Source of the DNA: Plectosphaerella cucumerina
Taxonomy: Eukaryota; Ascomycota; Sordariomycetes; Glomerellales; Plectosphaerellaceae
Assembly (NCBI GenBank): GCA_020746995.1
Contig: JAGPXD010000004.1
Span: 2,480,001 to 2,544,000 of the forward strand
DNA length: 64,000 nt
Direction of reading: 5' to 3'
The translations under genes and the position numbers were made by a program. Shown here piece by piece: positions 45,607 to 55,865 of the stretch (position 1 is the first letter of the stretch; every line of letters begins with the position of its first letter). The notes beneath the pieces were generated by a model. It had not been told where the DNA came from and made no database searches. It saw only the letters and a program-made list of their open reading frames with translations.

Positions 45607-47828
45607 TGCAACACCAACACATACGGTAGAATTCCGACACGCCATTTTCGACGGCATTGCTCCAACTTTGCATCGGTTCGACTCGGCTTGAGATTTACTT
45701 CTGCGCGACAGTCATACACGTTGCTAGTGCTTCGCTGGACTCACGCTCTTCCAGCCTCGCCGAACATGCAGGAGAGGATATGCCCAGGACGATGACCAGA
45801 GAACCAATCGCCCGCATCATGCTTCATCCGCCAGGCCTCCGAACCTCCGCAGCCTCTCTCAGCGCCAGCTAGCAGCTATGCTCGATAGATCCAATTAGCA
45901 AGAGCAGAAGATTCGACTGCCAGCATCTGGGCCAGCCCAATTGCCACATCGGACGTTTCCCACCTCAGTGTGCCACTCACCTCGCAGCGTTCGTCCGAGC
46001 TGCGGTAGGCGCCTCTATTTTTGAGCTGCTGACTGCCCTGCGCTGCTCTGATCTCTCCAGCTCTCGCGACATCGGATTACTGCTAGCACTTTGGCTCATC
46101 CGTGCGCTCACCGGAATTAGCACACGCATCGCAACTCCAGCTTCATCAGCTGCACTGGACCTGCGGCCGCGTCTGCCCTGCTCTTGTGGTGTGCATGCGA
46201 GTCTCGGCTCACCTTTGCGTCCCAACATGCCTCGTGCTTGTAGCTCCGGAGCCCTCGTCCGGCTCTCAGCAGCAATCGATGCTCTCGATCACACAGACGG
46301 CCTCTGGGGTGATGACTATCGCTGGCGGCCGCATTGACTGTACTAGTCCGCTCTTCGCTGACCCCAAAGTCTGTTTCTCGTTCAGGGCGCGGTAATACAG
46401 GAACCAGGGGAATCCCGGATCCGAAACCGAGGGCGCCTCTAGCCACGAGGCCGAGAAATATTGAATCGCGAGATCTACCTCAGTAACCACGCGGACATAG
46501 ACCTCCCTCTGATAGGTGCCACTGCACGCCAGGCATGAATGATCGGGCGGCATCAGGCCGACTCAAACCTACTCCAGAAAGCCCGTCGCCCGTCCCCCGA
46601 TATCATTCGGCCTCGAAACCTCCGCAGGCCCGATGCCAACCCTTCAAAGCGCAGGACCGTTTGCATTATTCGCTCTTTTCGGCTGGGGAAGAAGCGCTAC
46701 TTGTTCTGTCGATCAGGGAAACAAAGGGGATGCCGGCACTAAGATCGGGGCCGTAATCACTAAGCTCCTAGGGAGAGGCGAGTGCCTGGCCCGGCCGGAT
46801 GATCTGCAGGTGCGGAGTTGTCTCGCTGTCCGGAGGACGACGGCGGGTGGCAAGACGGTCCGAGTTAGCTTAAAAGGCACGTAGCGGAAGCCTGAAACTG
46901 CCAACACTCTGTTCTTTGCTCATTCAGGCCAAGGATGCCGACTAACAGGTGCTAACTGGACGTTTGTAGACTAGACCTAGACAAATTGTTCTGCAGGGCG
47001 GATATCATGTCAACGAGGGAGAGGGCATGCCCGGTCTCCCGAAAGATAGTCCGCGGAGAATTTGAGACGATTCAGTCTATCAGACGGGTAGGTAGCTTTA
47101 CCTGCCCTGGGCCAACGAGCTCCCCCGCAGAAAGCTCCCTCCCGCGCACCTCGGAACAAAGGATGACCTGGTTTACAGAGGCCCGAGAGACAATGGCATG
47201 TTCTTCGGATCAATGTCATCATGACAGTCTTCCTACCTTGGCATGCGTCCGAACATACCTCTCAATATTGGACTCGCTTAGGAAGAAGCAGACGCGCATG
47301 TGCGATCACCAACAGCCCTCGCCGTTGGTGTTGAAGTCAGCCCGGATCGCCCCTGGGTTCTCGGCTCCCGGCTGTGCTAGTGGCGCCCGGCCCGTGCGTA
47401 CCTGCAGGAGAGCGAGCCTGGTGCTACTATGCTTCAAGTTAGCACATCTAGGCCATCACGATGTTTGCCCTTCAGGGACGCCATCAATCCGCTTGGCCCG
47501 GAAGACCTCGTGTGGTGCTCGCGGGGATCCCGCGTGTCTACAGCCTCGGGGTCTTCAAGGTTCCGCTAACGCTGAGCTAGACGCTTGACCTCAGGTGGGC
47601 TTGCAGAAGATCACTCGCCGTTGACCTGAAGCGAGCTGGCGAGGTCGTGTTGGCGGCAATAGCTTCTTGGATTACACTCGGACGGACGCAGATCGAGCCT
47701 TTTGCAGCTTTGGGCTTGACGATGTCTGAATCATGTCCAGGATGACCAAGGAGCCTGACGGTCAGGAGATCTTCTCGCGAAGATGATCATGGAGAGAGAC
47801 GACTTGCGCCTTGGAGGACCGATTTGTG

Positions 47829-47836
47829 TATAAAAG
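47829..47836 (+). promoter_or_regulatory. TATA box of the repeat precursor gene
   Basis: TATAAAAG lies 120 bp before the ATG at 47949. A CT/CA-rich leader, typical of highly expressed fungal genes (CTCACTTCCAACCTCACTC...), fills the interval. Both position and sequence fit a core promoter. Confidence 0.6.
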
Positions 47837-47948
47837 CCCAAGAGAACCTCCCCATTTCCGACATATCTCTCCAGCTCACACTCATCACTCACTTCCAACC
47901 TCACTCTTCAAGTCCTTCACTCAAGAACACCACTTCTACATCTTCAAG

Positions 47949-48643
47949 ATGGTCGCTTTCAACTTCACCAAGCTCGCTACCCTCGGCGTTGCTTTCTTGG
48001 CCGCCACTGCCACCGCAGCTCCCCTGGCCGCTCCTGATGCTGGCCTCGCCGTCTTCAACGAGGTATGCACTTTCCAGAGCAGAAGCATCAGGGCCACAGC
48101 TAACGCTTACATCACAGCGCTCTGCCGATGCTCCCAATGACATCGTATGTTGCACTCTGCCCTAAGATCGAAGACCTTAGCTAACACACACAGCTCATCG
48201 CGAGGGGCGCTGATCTCGGCAACTATGACGAGCACGAGAAGAGGACTCTCGGCTGGCTCTTCGGCAAGAAGTTCTGCCACAAGAAGAGAACTCTTGGCTG
48301 GCTCTTCGGCTGCAAGCCCTCCAAGCCATCCTACCCTCCCAGCTACCCTCCCAGCTATCCTCCCAGCTACCCCGACGATGGCAAGGACGACCACGACGAT
48401 GACGGCAAGGATGACGGCGGCTACGGGCACAAGGAGAAGAGGACCCTTGGCTGGCTCTTTGGCAACAAGTTCTGCCACAAGAAGAGGACTCTCGGCTGGC
48501 TCTTCGGCTGCAAGCCCTCCAAGCCCAGCTACCCTCCCAGCTACCCTCCTTCCTACCCTCCTAGCTACGGCGACGACGGCAAGGATGACCACGACGATGG
48601 CAAGGACGACCATGATGATGGCAAGGATGACTACAAGCAGTAG
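47949..48643 (+). CDS. secreted Kex2-type repeat precursor (KEP/RiPP-like)
   Basis: Exons 47949-48062, 48118-48144 and 48194-48643 encode 196 residues; both introns are phase 0, with GTATGC/GTATGT donors and CAG acceptors. Residues 1-24 are a clear signal peptide (FNFTKLATLGVAFLAATATAA). A propeptide runs to K63-R64. Four Lys-Arg sites (63-64, 78-79, 129-130, 144-145) are each followed by exactly TLGWLFG. Tails alternate: odd copies read (K/N)KFCHK, even copies CKPSKPS, then (YPPS)n and an Asp/Lys/His-rich stretch (DDGKDDHDD). The pair of cores is repeated 66 residues later, an internal duplication. Signal peptide plus KR-bounded repeats define fungal KEPs, some of which are RiPP precursors. 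Kex2 would release two Cys-containing peptide types. No DUF3328, tyrosinase or other tailoring gene is in the window, so modification is unproven. Confidence 0.82.
48236..48643 (+). repeat. 198-bp internal tandem duplication in precursor gene
   Basis: The block starting at the codon pair for K63-R64 (48239) is repeated from 48437, 198 bp later. Identity is high in the core-coding part, with mostly silent changes. The copies diverge in the Asp-rich 3' part. Confidence 0.75.
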
Positions 48644-49005
48644 TCGAGACGTCTCACGACACCAACTTCTATGGTGAGCATGTCCTCCACCTGTTGCGGA
48701 AGCACATCTAACTCTCGGGCAGTACATATCTTATGGGCTTTGGGCGTTCCGGATCTTGGACAAAGGGGTAGTAATCACGGTCATTTCTGGGAATGGTGAA
48801 CATAGGTACTTGCTGGGGATGGAGTTAACCAGAGGGCAAGGAATCGGGGTTGCAGCCGGACATACCTTGTGGCAGCCTCCTCCGGTGTGTCGTGGGTGTT
48901 CCGCGATCATACATACACTCCTTATTAATACACGGATGCTTCTTCATATTATCTACTCAAATCATCGGGGATTCGGGTGTTAACATGCCCCTGCGATGAC
49001 GCAAG
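48644..49005. other. intergenic, no gene seen
   Basis: About 360 bp between the 3' ends of the precursor gene and the broken kinase. A GTGAGC site just after the stop could belong to a 3' UTR intron. Nothing else seen. Confidence 0.4.
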
Positions 49006-50280
49006 TCACCTCATGCCCCACGACCTTTTGGCATTGGGAATCGCCCATTCCGTTATCCACTGGCTTCGAAGCATGCCTTCTGCAGTCAGACGCTCTCCCG
49101 GTCTGAACTTCAAAATGTGCTTGATCATTTCGCAAAACGCCTCCTTCTCCACTTCACTCATGACGTCGAACTTTCGGCGGCGTCTTGGGTCCTGGATGGC
49201 CTCTTCGAAGCGCTGATCAAATGTCCAGGGCTCTCGTCCCTCCGTCGGCTCCCCGTTGGCGATGAAGCGCTCCCCTTGCCGTCCCAGACATCCCACCGTT
49301 CGGATGGCAAGGGACCTAGCGCATCCACCTGGTTCGCGGTGATGTCGGTCGTCTATGGGAGGAAGACGTCGAGGAACGGTCTCACGCCGAGGATCTCCCA
49401 CATAATACAGCCGAGGCTCCAGATATCCGACGCATACGACAAGGGGTTAGTCGGCTCGAACCGCGTTTCGGGCGGACGGGTCTTTCTTGGGGTGAATGAT
49501 TGCAGTCTTGTCTCGGAAGCAGGCAAGAAAGCCGTTCCAAAGTCGGTAAGAAGAGGTGCCACTTGGAAGTCACAAACCTCCATGCACGACGCCCGGTTCA
49601 TGTACGCGGGCTATTGCCATGGCTAACTGCGCAGCCAGAGATCTGGCGACATCAAGCGAGAACATATCGTAGTCGCTCAGCGCATCGAGAATACTGCATC
49701 TGGCCGGTGTGATTACCAGACATGGATGTGTCCCATTTGGCCCTTTGATCTCGAAGCGATCCAGTATTGGGGGTATGAGGTATCCAGAAATGCCCTTCTT
49801 GGGGTGTGCCGAAAATAGGTTCAGGATATCGGCTTCCTTGGAGCTGTGGTCCGCGACCCCAATCTTGACCGCCACATATCTGCTCAGGGTCTCGTCTCGT
49901 GCAAGCCAGATTGTGGAATATGATCCATGCCCGAGCTTTTCGATGACGGAGTATTGTCCCTGGAGCTTATCACGCCAGCGAACAGGATGATAACCGCCTG
50001 GTCGATATTCGTCTAATCGTTCGACGTCGCTGAAGTAGTCGAAGACCGGACCACCGGTGGCCAGGGACCGCCTGGATGGCCATAACACTTGATGCTTGTG
50101 TGAGACCGCTATCTGACTTTGTAAACCATGGAATTTCCTTGTGACCGAGTGATGAGAGAGAGTCGCATCTTCCAGAGGTGGCGGATGAGGACGGTTCCAA
50201 GGGGGTTCATCGGAGAGATCCCATTGGCACAAGGGTCTGCATGGAGCTTCGATAGGTCCCCACCAAAATAACCCCCCCAC
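49006..50280 (-). pseudogene. broken SRPK-like Ser/Thr protein kinase
   Basis: The minus strand preserves an SRPK-type kinase in pieces. The N-lobe has YHPVRWRDKLQGQYSVIEKLGHGSYSTIWLARD and YVAVKIG. The C-lobe has LLTDFGTAFLPASETRLQSFTPRKTRPPETRFEP, YASDIWSLGCIMWEILG, EREPW-like motifs and FRPGERLTAEGMLRSQW. Between VHG (near 49580) and LLTDFG about 60 residues, including the catalytic D...N loop, are missing and the frame changes. An in-frame TAG follows DVFLP (49355-49353). A further one-base shift occurs near 49280, where a G run seems one short before GERFIANGEP-type sequence. No ATG is found at the head of the N-lobe frame. It is therefore inactive as a kinase. Confidence 0.75.
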
Positions 50281-50446
50281 TTGCGATGCCGAGTGGTGAC
50301 CTCAAGAATCCTTGTCTGGAACTTCATGTGGTGCCAGTAGCCCATCCAAATCATACGACATCCAAACAGCTGTCATTCTGCTCCCCTCTTCGGGAAGTAC
50401 GCCTCTCGTCGACCATTTCTTCCTCGAGAGGACAGTTCAGCACATT

Positions 50447-51393
50447 ATGAAGTCCCTCTGCAGGATCCCAAGCGCCGCGACGTCCCAGAATGTCCTTCGC
50501 CTGGCGACTTGTGCTTCCTGCGCATCCGGCTCGAGACAGTTTTCAGTGCTGAACCGGCCGCCACCGAACTACCCGGGCCATGTGCCTCTGACGAAAATTG
50601 AGCGCGGAACTCTGGCTATCGGATCAATGATCACAGCCTTCTTCGATCCCACACGGGCAGGCACGTCCCGTCCGTCCCCAGTGCTCCTCCACGCCGCTGA
50701 CCATCGTTCGCAGACATGATCGCCACCGTTGGCGAGACCACCGCGACACCCTACTTCCTCCCCCGACTCCGCGACGCCATGCTGGCAAACCCGACCGGCC
50801 GACGTATCCTCCGCGACCGCCCGCGTCTGACGTCCACATCCCTCAACATCGAACGCCTGCGCTCCCTCCCCGAGAACACCGTTGGCCGCAACTACGTCGC
50901 CTGGCTAGACCGCGAGGGCGTCTCCCCCGACACACGCGCTGCTGTTCGCTACATCGATGACGAGGAGTGCGCATACGTCATGCAGCGGTACCGCGAGTGC
51001 CACGACTTCTACCACGCCCTTGCCGGTCTCCCCGTTTATCGCGAGGGCGAGGTCGCCCTCAAGGCCTTCGAGTTCATGAACACCATGATCCCGATGACCG
51101 GCCTCGCTGTCGGCAGCTACTTCACCATGAAGCCCAAGGAGCGCGAGCGTTTCCGAAACATCTACGGGCCTTGGGCCCTGCGCAATGGCGCGCGGGCGAA
51201 GGAGATCATCAACGTATACTGGGAGGAGGAGCTCGAGCGGGACGTCGACGACCTCAGGCGCGAGCTGTGCATCGAGACGCCGCCGGACATGAGGGCGATC
51301 CGCAAGCGGGAGAGGGACGCGAGACGGAGGGCCAAGGAGGCGGCAGCGCAACAGGCTGCTGCCACGGCACCGCCGCCGCCCGCAAGCTCGTGA
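50447..51393 (+). CDS. COQ4: ubiquinone biosynthesis protein Coq4
   Basis: Exons 50447-50660 and 50714-51393 encode 297 residues. The intron 50661-50713 must use a GC donor (GCACGT...CTGAC...CAG) to give the family-like DPTRADMIATVGE; a GT alternative four codons later inserts unrelated residues. The first 35 residues look like a mitochondrial presequence. Family hallmarks are LERGTLAIGS-type sequence, GRRILRDRPRLTSTSLN and the zinc motif HDFYHALAGLPVYREGEVALKAFE. Coq4 scaffolds the coenzyme Q synthome and acts in C1 decarboxylation/hydroxylation on the matrix side of the inner membrane. The Ala/Pro-rich C-terminal tail is longer than in yeast. Confidence 0.92.
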
Positions 51394-51554
51394 GGGAGTG
51401 TGGCATCCTTCGAATTCTGTACCAATCTTGTACCATTTCCGTAGACGCAACGAAATCCAGTCCCGAATAGACACGGACATTCAAGCCCCGCAAACGCCTT
51501 GTGCGCCAAACCCATGCCAGCAATGCTTCTTTTCGGCCTGTGATATCGTTCCCC

Positions 51555-52068
51555 CTACAGGTCGAGCAGGTCATCGTCGTCGTCATCCCAGCCCTTGCGA
51601 CGGCTTACCACAATCTTCTCCGCCTCCTTGGTGTCGGCGACGGCGTTGAGGAGCTCCTTGAGCTGCGTCTCGGTGACCTTTGATCGGAGCTGGCCCGACT
51701 GCGCGAGCATGATGAGTCGGTTCTCGACCTCGGTGGCGCGCTCCTCCTTGACGAGACGGATGCGGCCGAGGCGGTCGGCGGCTTCGGGGTGGAGGATCTG
51801 GCCGAGGATGTGCTCGCGTGCTTCCTTTTCCTGCTGCCTGTGGGGTTGTTAGGTGAAGTGCGCGTGGGGTTCGGGGCGGGCGACATACTGTCTCTGCTCG
51901 GCCTGCCTCTGCTGGTCGCCGCCTCCGCTCGAGGAGCCTCCCCGTCCTCCTCCACCTTGTGCCTTGAGCTGTTCGAGCCTCGCCTTGCGGAGCTGGGGTG
52001 GGTTGTCAGTGAGGGATCGTAGGAGTCAGGGTGGCGCAACCTACGGCGGCCAGTTCTGCGTCTTCCAT
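51555..52068 (-). CDS. PDCD5-family DNA-binding protein
   Basis: Exons 52068-52045, 51992-51889 and 51837-51555 encode 136 residues; introns are 52 and 51 bp. The first exon is eight codons (MEDAELAA). The helical core reads REHILGQILHPEAADRLGRIRLVKEERATEVENRLIMLAQSGQL, diagnostic of PDCD5 (TFAR19), and the C-terminus is acidic (WDDDDDLLDL). A Gly/Ser/Gln-rich insert follows the first helix. Animal PDCD5 binds the CCT chaperonin and promotes apoptosis; the fungal role is poorly known. Its 3' end faces COQ4, 161 bp away. Confidence 0.92.
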
Positions 52069-52763
52069 GTTGAGGGAGGTACTGTGTATTCCGTTCGGTA
52101 TGTTATGGGATGTAATGATCCGCAGGTTTCGACGTAGCAGGCGATTTGGTCGTCGGAACGGAGTTGTAGTTGGAAATGTTGTTGCAAGATTGACGTCGGC
52201 AAGGTGGGATGCAAGTGCCCCTCTTTGCGACAGTCGCCTTTTCCACGCCAGGGTCTTGGGGGGTGCATTTACCAGCACCCCGCGAACACTACGGGTAAAC
52301 CTACGACAACCGTTACTCGTTCTGCCTCAAAGCTGATCTTTCACAATACTGGAATAATAGGAAGTAAGTATATATGCATCGATACAAGTTGGCGAGTCGT
52401 CAATAGCTGGGATCTTTCTGGTTTGCACGTCTGTCAACAGTTCAACCCAGATATCTGTTCTCGCAGGTTGTGGCGCTGCTGTGGCGCACTGAGCCACCCA
52501 ATCTGTGAACTTCAATGCTGTCTGCACAGTGACCTACCTTAGGTACTTGCCTACATCCACTTGGGACGCGTCCCGCCAATCACTCTAGGCGCGTCGCATC
52601 AACTTTCATCACGACCTTGATCAACACTACGAATAGAAGCCGGGCGTCACAAGAAACCACAAAGACCAACGTCGTCTCAATTGCTCCAGAGTGCCGCATA
52701 GACACATCTGTCTCGAGAAGGTCTTGAACTTTGCGCGGGCGACCCGTGCTCACCTCGTTCACG
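52069..52763. other. divergent promoter region
   Basis: About 695 bp between PDCD5 and CENP-T. No distinct element recognised. Confidence 0.45.
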
Positions 52764-54370
52764 ATGGACCCCGACTTCAACGACTCCAGCCTGCTGGGAG
52801 GCACCCCCGGGTATCTGAACATCCCAACATCTGCCAGGACACCGTCGCATCGCCAACGAGCTTTCAGCCATGAACCCTCGTCAGGCCGACGATCCGTGCA
52901 CACACCCATCCAGAGGCTCCCGCGGCCGCCCAACTCAGGACAACCAGGACTCTCAGCATCAGGCCGCCGGCGAACCAATGCGCCAACGCCGCATGCCAAA
53001 GCAGCGTACAAGACCATCGACCAGCGTCGCGCCGCCATGACGCCGGGAAAGCGGAGGCAGAGCTTCGCGCCTAGGAGGCAGTCCATGATCGACCCGCTGC
53101 GCGCGCTCAGTCGGGTGCTGGCGCCCAGTTCCGCCGTCATCAAGTCATCGTCACCGCCTGAGCCAGGAAGTGCGCGCCCGCTACAGAGCGTTGAGGAGGA
53201 TGACGATGAGCTGCCTATCGATCGGCCCAATCTGACTCTGCCACTCAACGAGGATGATGATGAGGTGGACCTGCGACCCCACCGGTCTTCAATGCTGGAG
53301 GGGGACATCACCACCGAGCTGCCTCGACGCGCATTCAGCGAGATGCCGTCGCGGCTGTCCTTGGCTGCCACTCGTATGTCAGACTACTACAATCTGAACG
53401 AAGCGGATGAACCGCAGGATCTGACGCAGGGGTTCTTCCCACCTCTGGGCATGGACGATGGTGACTTGGGTGGATTGCCGGTGGACGAGGAGCTGGAAGA
53501 ACGCTTCGACGATGACGACTTGCGGAGAGGGTCAATGCCGCCGCGCGAGAGCGACTTTGGCTTCGACGTACCTCTAGACGCGGACCCGGAACCCTCGACG
53601 TTCATGATGCCTCTGGGGCAGAGCTCTCCCCAGCGCCGGCCACCTTCCGCTGAAGCCGACGAGGCCGAGGCAGGGCCGCTGCTTGGCTACGACGACTGGC
53701 CAGACCTGCCCGAGCAAGCGTCAGATACGGACGACGAAGGCAACGAGGGCATGCCAGAGGTCGACGTTGAGGCAGACATGGAAGTGGACGACGACGTCAA
53801 CGGCGACGTCGAGGCCGACGCTACGGCGACGGAAGGACACCTCTCCATCGAGCCCAAGAGAAAGAGGAAGCTGAAGCCAGGCTGGCGCATGTCCAAGCAC
53901 GGCATCGAGTGCCCCCAATTCCCGCCTGCCACTGTCAAGCGCGTCGCCGAGCAGTTTGCCAGGACGAGCGGCATCGCGAACCCCCGTATCGACAAGAACA
54001 CGCTGGCGGCCCTGCAACAGGCAACAGACTGGTTCTACGAGCAGGTCTCGGAGGACCTGGCGGCCTTTGCCACGCACGCTGGGCGCAAGACTATCAACGA
54101 AAGCGATATGGAGCTGGTGATGAAAAGGCGAGTGTTCCCCTGCCCACCCGGGTATCTTGTTTTGTACATTTTGGTTATTTCCATGCAGCATATTCTGACA
54201 AATGGTGTTACAGACAGCGCCAGATCTCCTCGACCAGCACCGTCTTCTCGCTCGCAACCCAGTACCTGCCTCAGGAGCTAGTGCGGGAGCTGAGAATGCC
54301 CCCGCCAGTGATTCCGAAGAAGCGGCGGAAGACGAATCGGGCTGACGAAGATGGGGGCGGCGAGGACTAA
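52764..54370 (+). CDS. centromere protein T (CENP-T/Cnn1-like)
   Basis: Exons 52764-54127 and 54214-54370 encode 506 residues. The intron 54128-54213 has a GC donor (GCGAGT) and gives the in-frame join MKRQRQISSTSTVF. The N-terminal 380 residues are disordered, acidic and rich in Ser/Thr-Pro sites (TPSHRQR, TPIQRLP, TPGKRR), as expected for Cdk-regulated Ndc80 recruitment. The C-terminal histone fold (about 385-495) includes VKRVAEQFARTSGIANPRIDKNTLAALQQATDWFYEQVSEDLAAFATHAGRKTI-type sequence, then LATQYLPQELVRELRMP. CENP-T pairs with CENP-W and links inner kinetochore to microtubule binders. Its stop lies 27 bp from the SURF1 stop. Confidence 0.9.
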
Positions 54371-54397
54371 GCTGAGATGGCATCACAGAGCAAGACT

Positions 54398-55515
54398 TTA
54401 CCAGTTCTTGTTCATCCGCACCCGCCTGATGGCCTCTGACGTCCCCGGCGGCTTCTTGGCCACCATGTAGAGCATGATGGATGTCGCCACGGCGAGACCG
54501 TACCTGTGGGAGGAACACATGTTAGGGATATGGCGTTTGGGAGCGGGCGCTACTGGACTACGTACCATGTAAAGATGTACTGCGCATGGTTGTTGCGCAG
54601 GTTGACCTCGGCAGCCCTACCGATGGGGATGCCACGGGTCTGCATGTCGATGAACTTGAGATATTCAGGCTCTGCACAGCCGTCAGCATGGATTCATGAT
54701 AGTGAAGAGCACTGATACGCACCCATCGTCGCCTCGATCCAGATGGGCTGGCTGCCCACCAGCGAGGCCATCTGCTTGACGTCGGGGAAGTAAAACTCCC
54801 ACCTATCGGGCCTGTTGTCTGGGGTGAACATGTTCTTCTTCCACGGCTCCCGCAGCAGGCCCTCGATCGTGACGACCTCGCGCGGCAAGGCCTCAGGGTC
54901 ACGAAGACGCTGGTCGCCCATCTTCTTGCTGATCCAGCCCCGGTTGACAAGCACCGTGCTGCCCTCGTCCAGACGCTCGAGCGGCGTAACGACCATGTAA
55001 CCCTGCTCGCCCTCGCGCATGCGAGGGCCGATGAGCATCTCCTTATCGTGGCGCAGGACGCCGGTGGCGTAGACGCGGCGGAAGTCGAACTCGGGGACGG
55101 CCTCGGGATCGATACGTGGCGGAAGCGGCAGCGGCTCGCGCACTAGGCGGTCCTCGAGGCGCGCGATCAGCTCCGTCTTCCAGCCCAGCCGCTTGACCTG
55201 CCAGGTGCCGAGGATGAAGGCCGTGACGGGGACGAGGGCGAGGAAGAAGAGGCCGATCTTGGAGCCGTTGCCGCCGACGCGAACGAGGTCGGGAGGGTTG
55301 TCGATGATGGAGAAGAACTCGTCGCCGATGCCGTCCTCGCCCTTCTTCTTGTTCCCGGCGCGCGGTGCGGTCGTGGTGCGGAAGCCGCGGCGGGGGACGG
55401 CGGTCGATGTCGGATTGGACGCTCGGGGTCGTACGGCCCAGGAGGAGGGAGAGGCGCACTTCTGGCGTGTGCCGGCCCGCGGCAGCAGCCGCAATGCTGA
55501 TATTGAGGACCTCAT
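54398..55515 (-). CDS. SHY1: SURF1/Shy1 cytochrome c oxidase assembly protein
   Basis: Exons 55515-54723, 54671-54566 and 54503-54398 encode 334 residues; introns are 51 and 62 bp. An Arg/Ser-rich presequence targets mitochondria. A first membrane helix (GLFFLALVPVTAFILGTWQVKRL) is followed by the SURF1 intermembrane domain (VTPLERLDEGSTVLVNRGWI). The C-terminal helix is in the last exon (YGLAVATSIMLYMVAKK). Shy1/SURF1 helps insert heme and mature Cox1. Protein and gene look intact. Confidence 0.92.
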
Positions 55516-55865
55516 GTCGGTGCTGGTTGGTGTGGGATTTGTCGACGGTGGTGATGCGTCGACTGATCTTGAATTTGGAGCTGTCGGACCAGCAAAGTCC
55601 AGTGAAGTGGGGTCCAGGGTGTCTGTGCAGCGACGCCCCCGGACGCCCCCGGGGTGAAATCAGCAAGCCCCTTGTGTCAGTGACCTTCAAGTTGTTGGGT
55701 TGGCAGCGAATTTCGTGACAGCTTCATAATTTATTTAATACAATCAATACATCTCGAGTTCCCATCTACTAGTCGCAAGGACCGAAGAACCCCAGCCTCC
55801 GTTTTTTGTCTGAATAATTTGGGTTTTCTATCACTGGCCTACCTAACCAAAACATTGATCTCGAC
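55516..55865. other. divergent promoter region
   Basis: About 350 bp shared by SURF1 and the next gene. An AT-rich patch (TTTATTTAATACAATCAATAC) lies near 55730. No other feature. Confidence 0.45.

Larger units (their letters stand above)
44769..47948. other. 3.2 kb gene-free region upstream of repeat precursor gene
   Basis: This is the longest gene-free stretch in the window. Numerous overlapping open frames on both strands look random and have no domain or signal peptide I recognise. It contains a perfect inverted repeat (45550-45606) and, at its right end, the TATA box and leader of the precursor gene. A degraded gene or transposon too far gone to recognise cannot be excluded. Confidence 0.45.

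Noticed and set aside
49340..49375. A 35-bp intron ending at CCCATAG to remove the kinase TAG
   Set aside because: Too short for this genome and it would delete the conserved VRPFLDVFLP segment.
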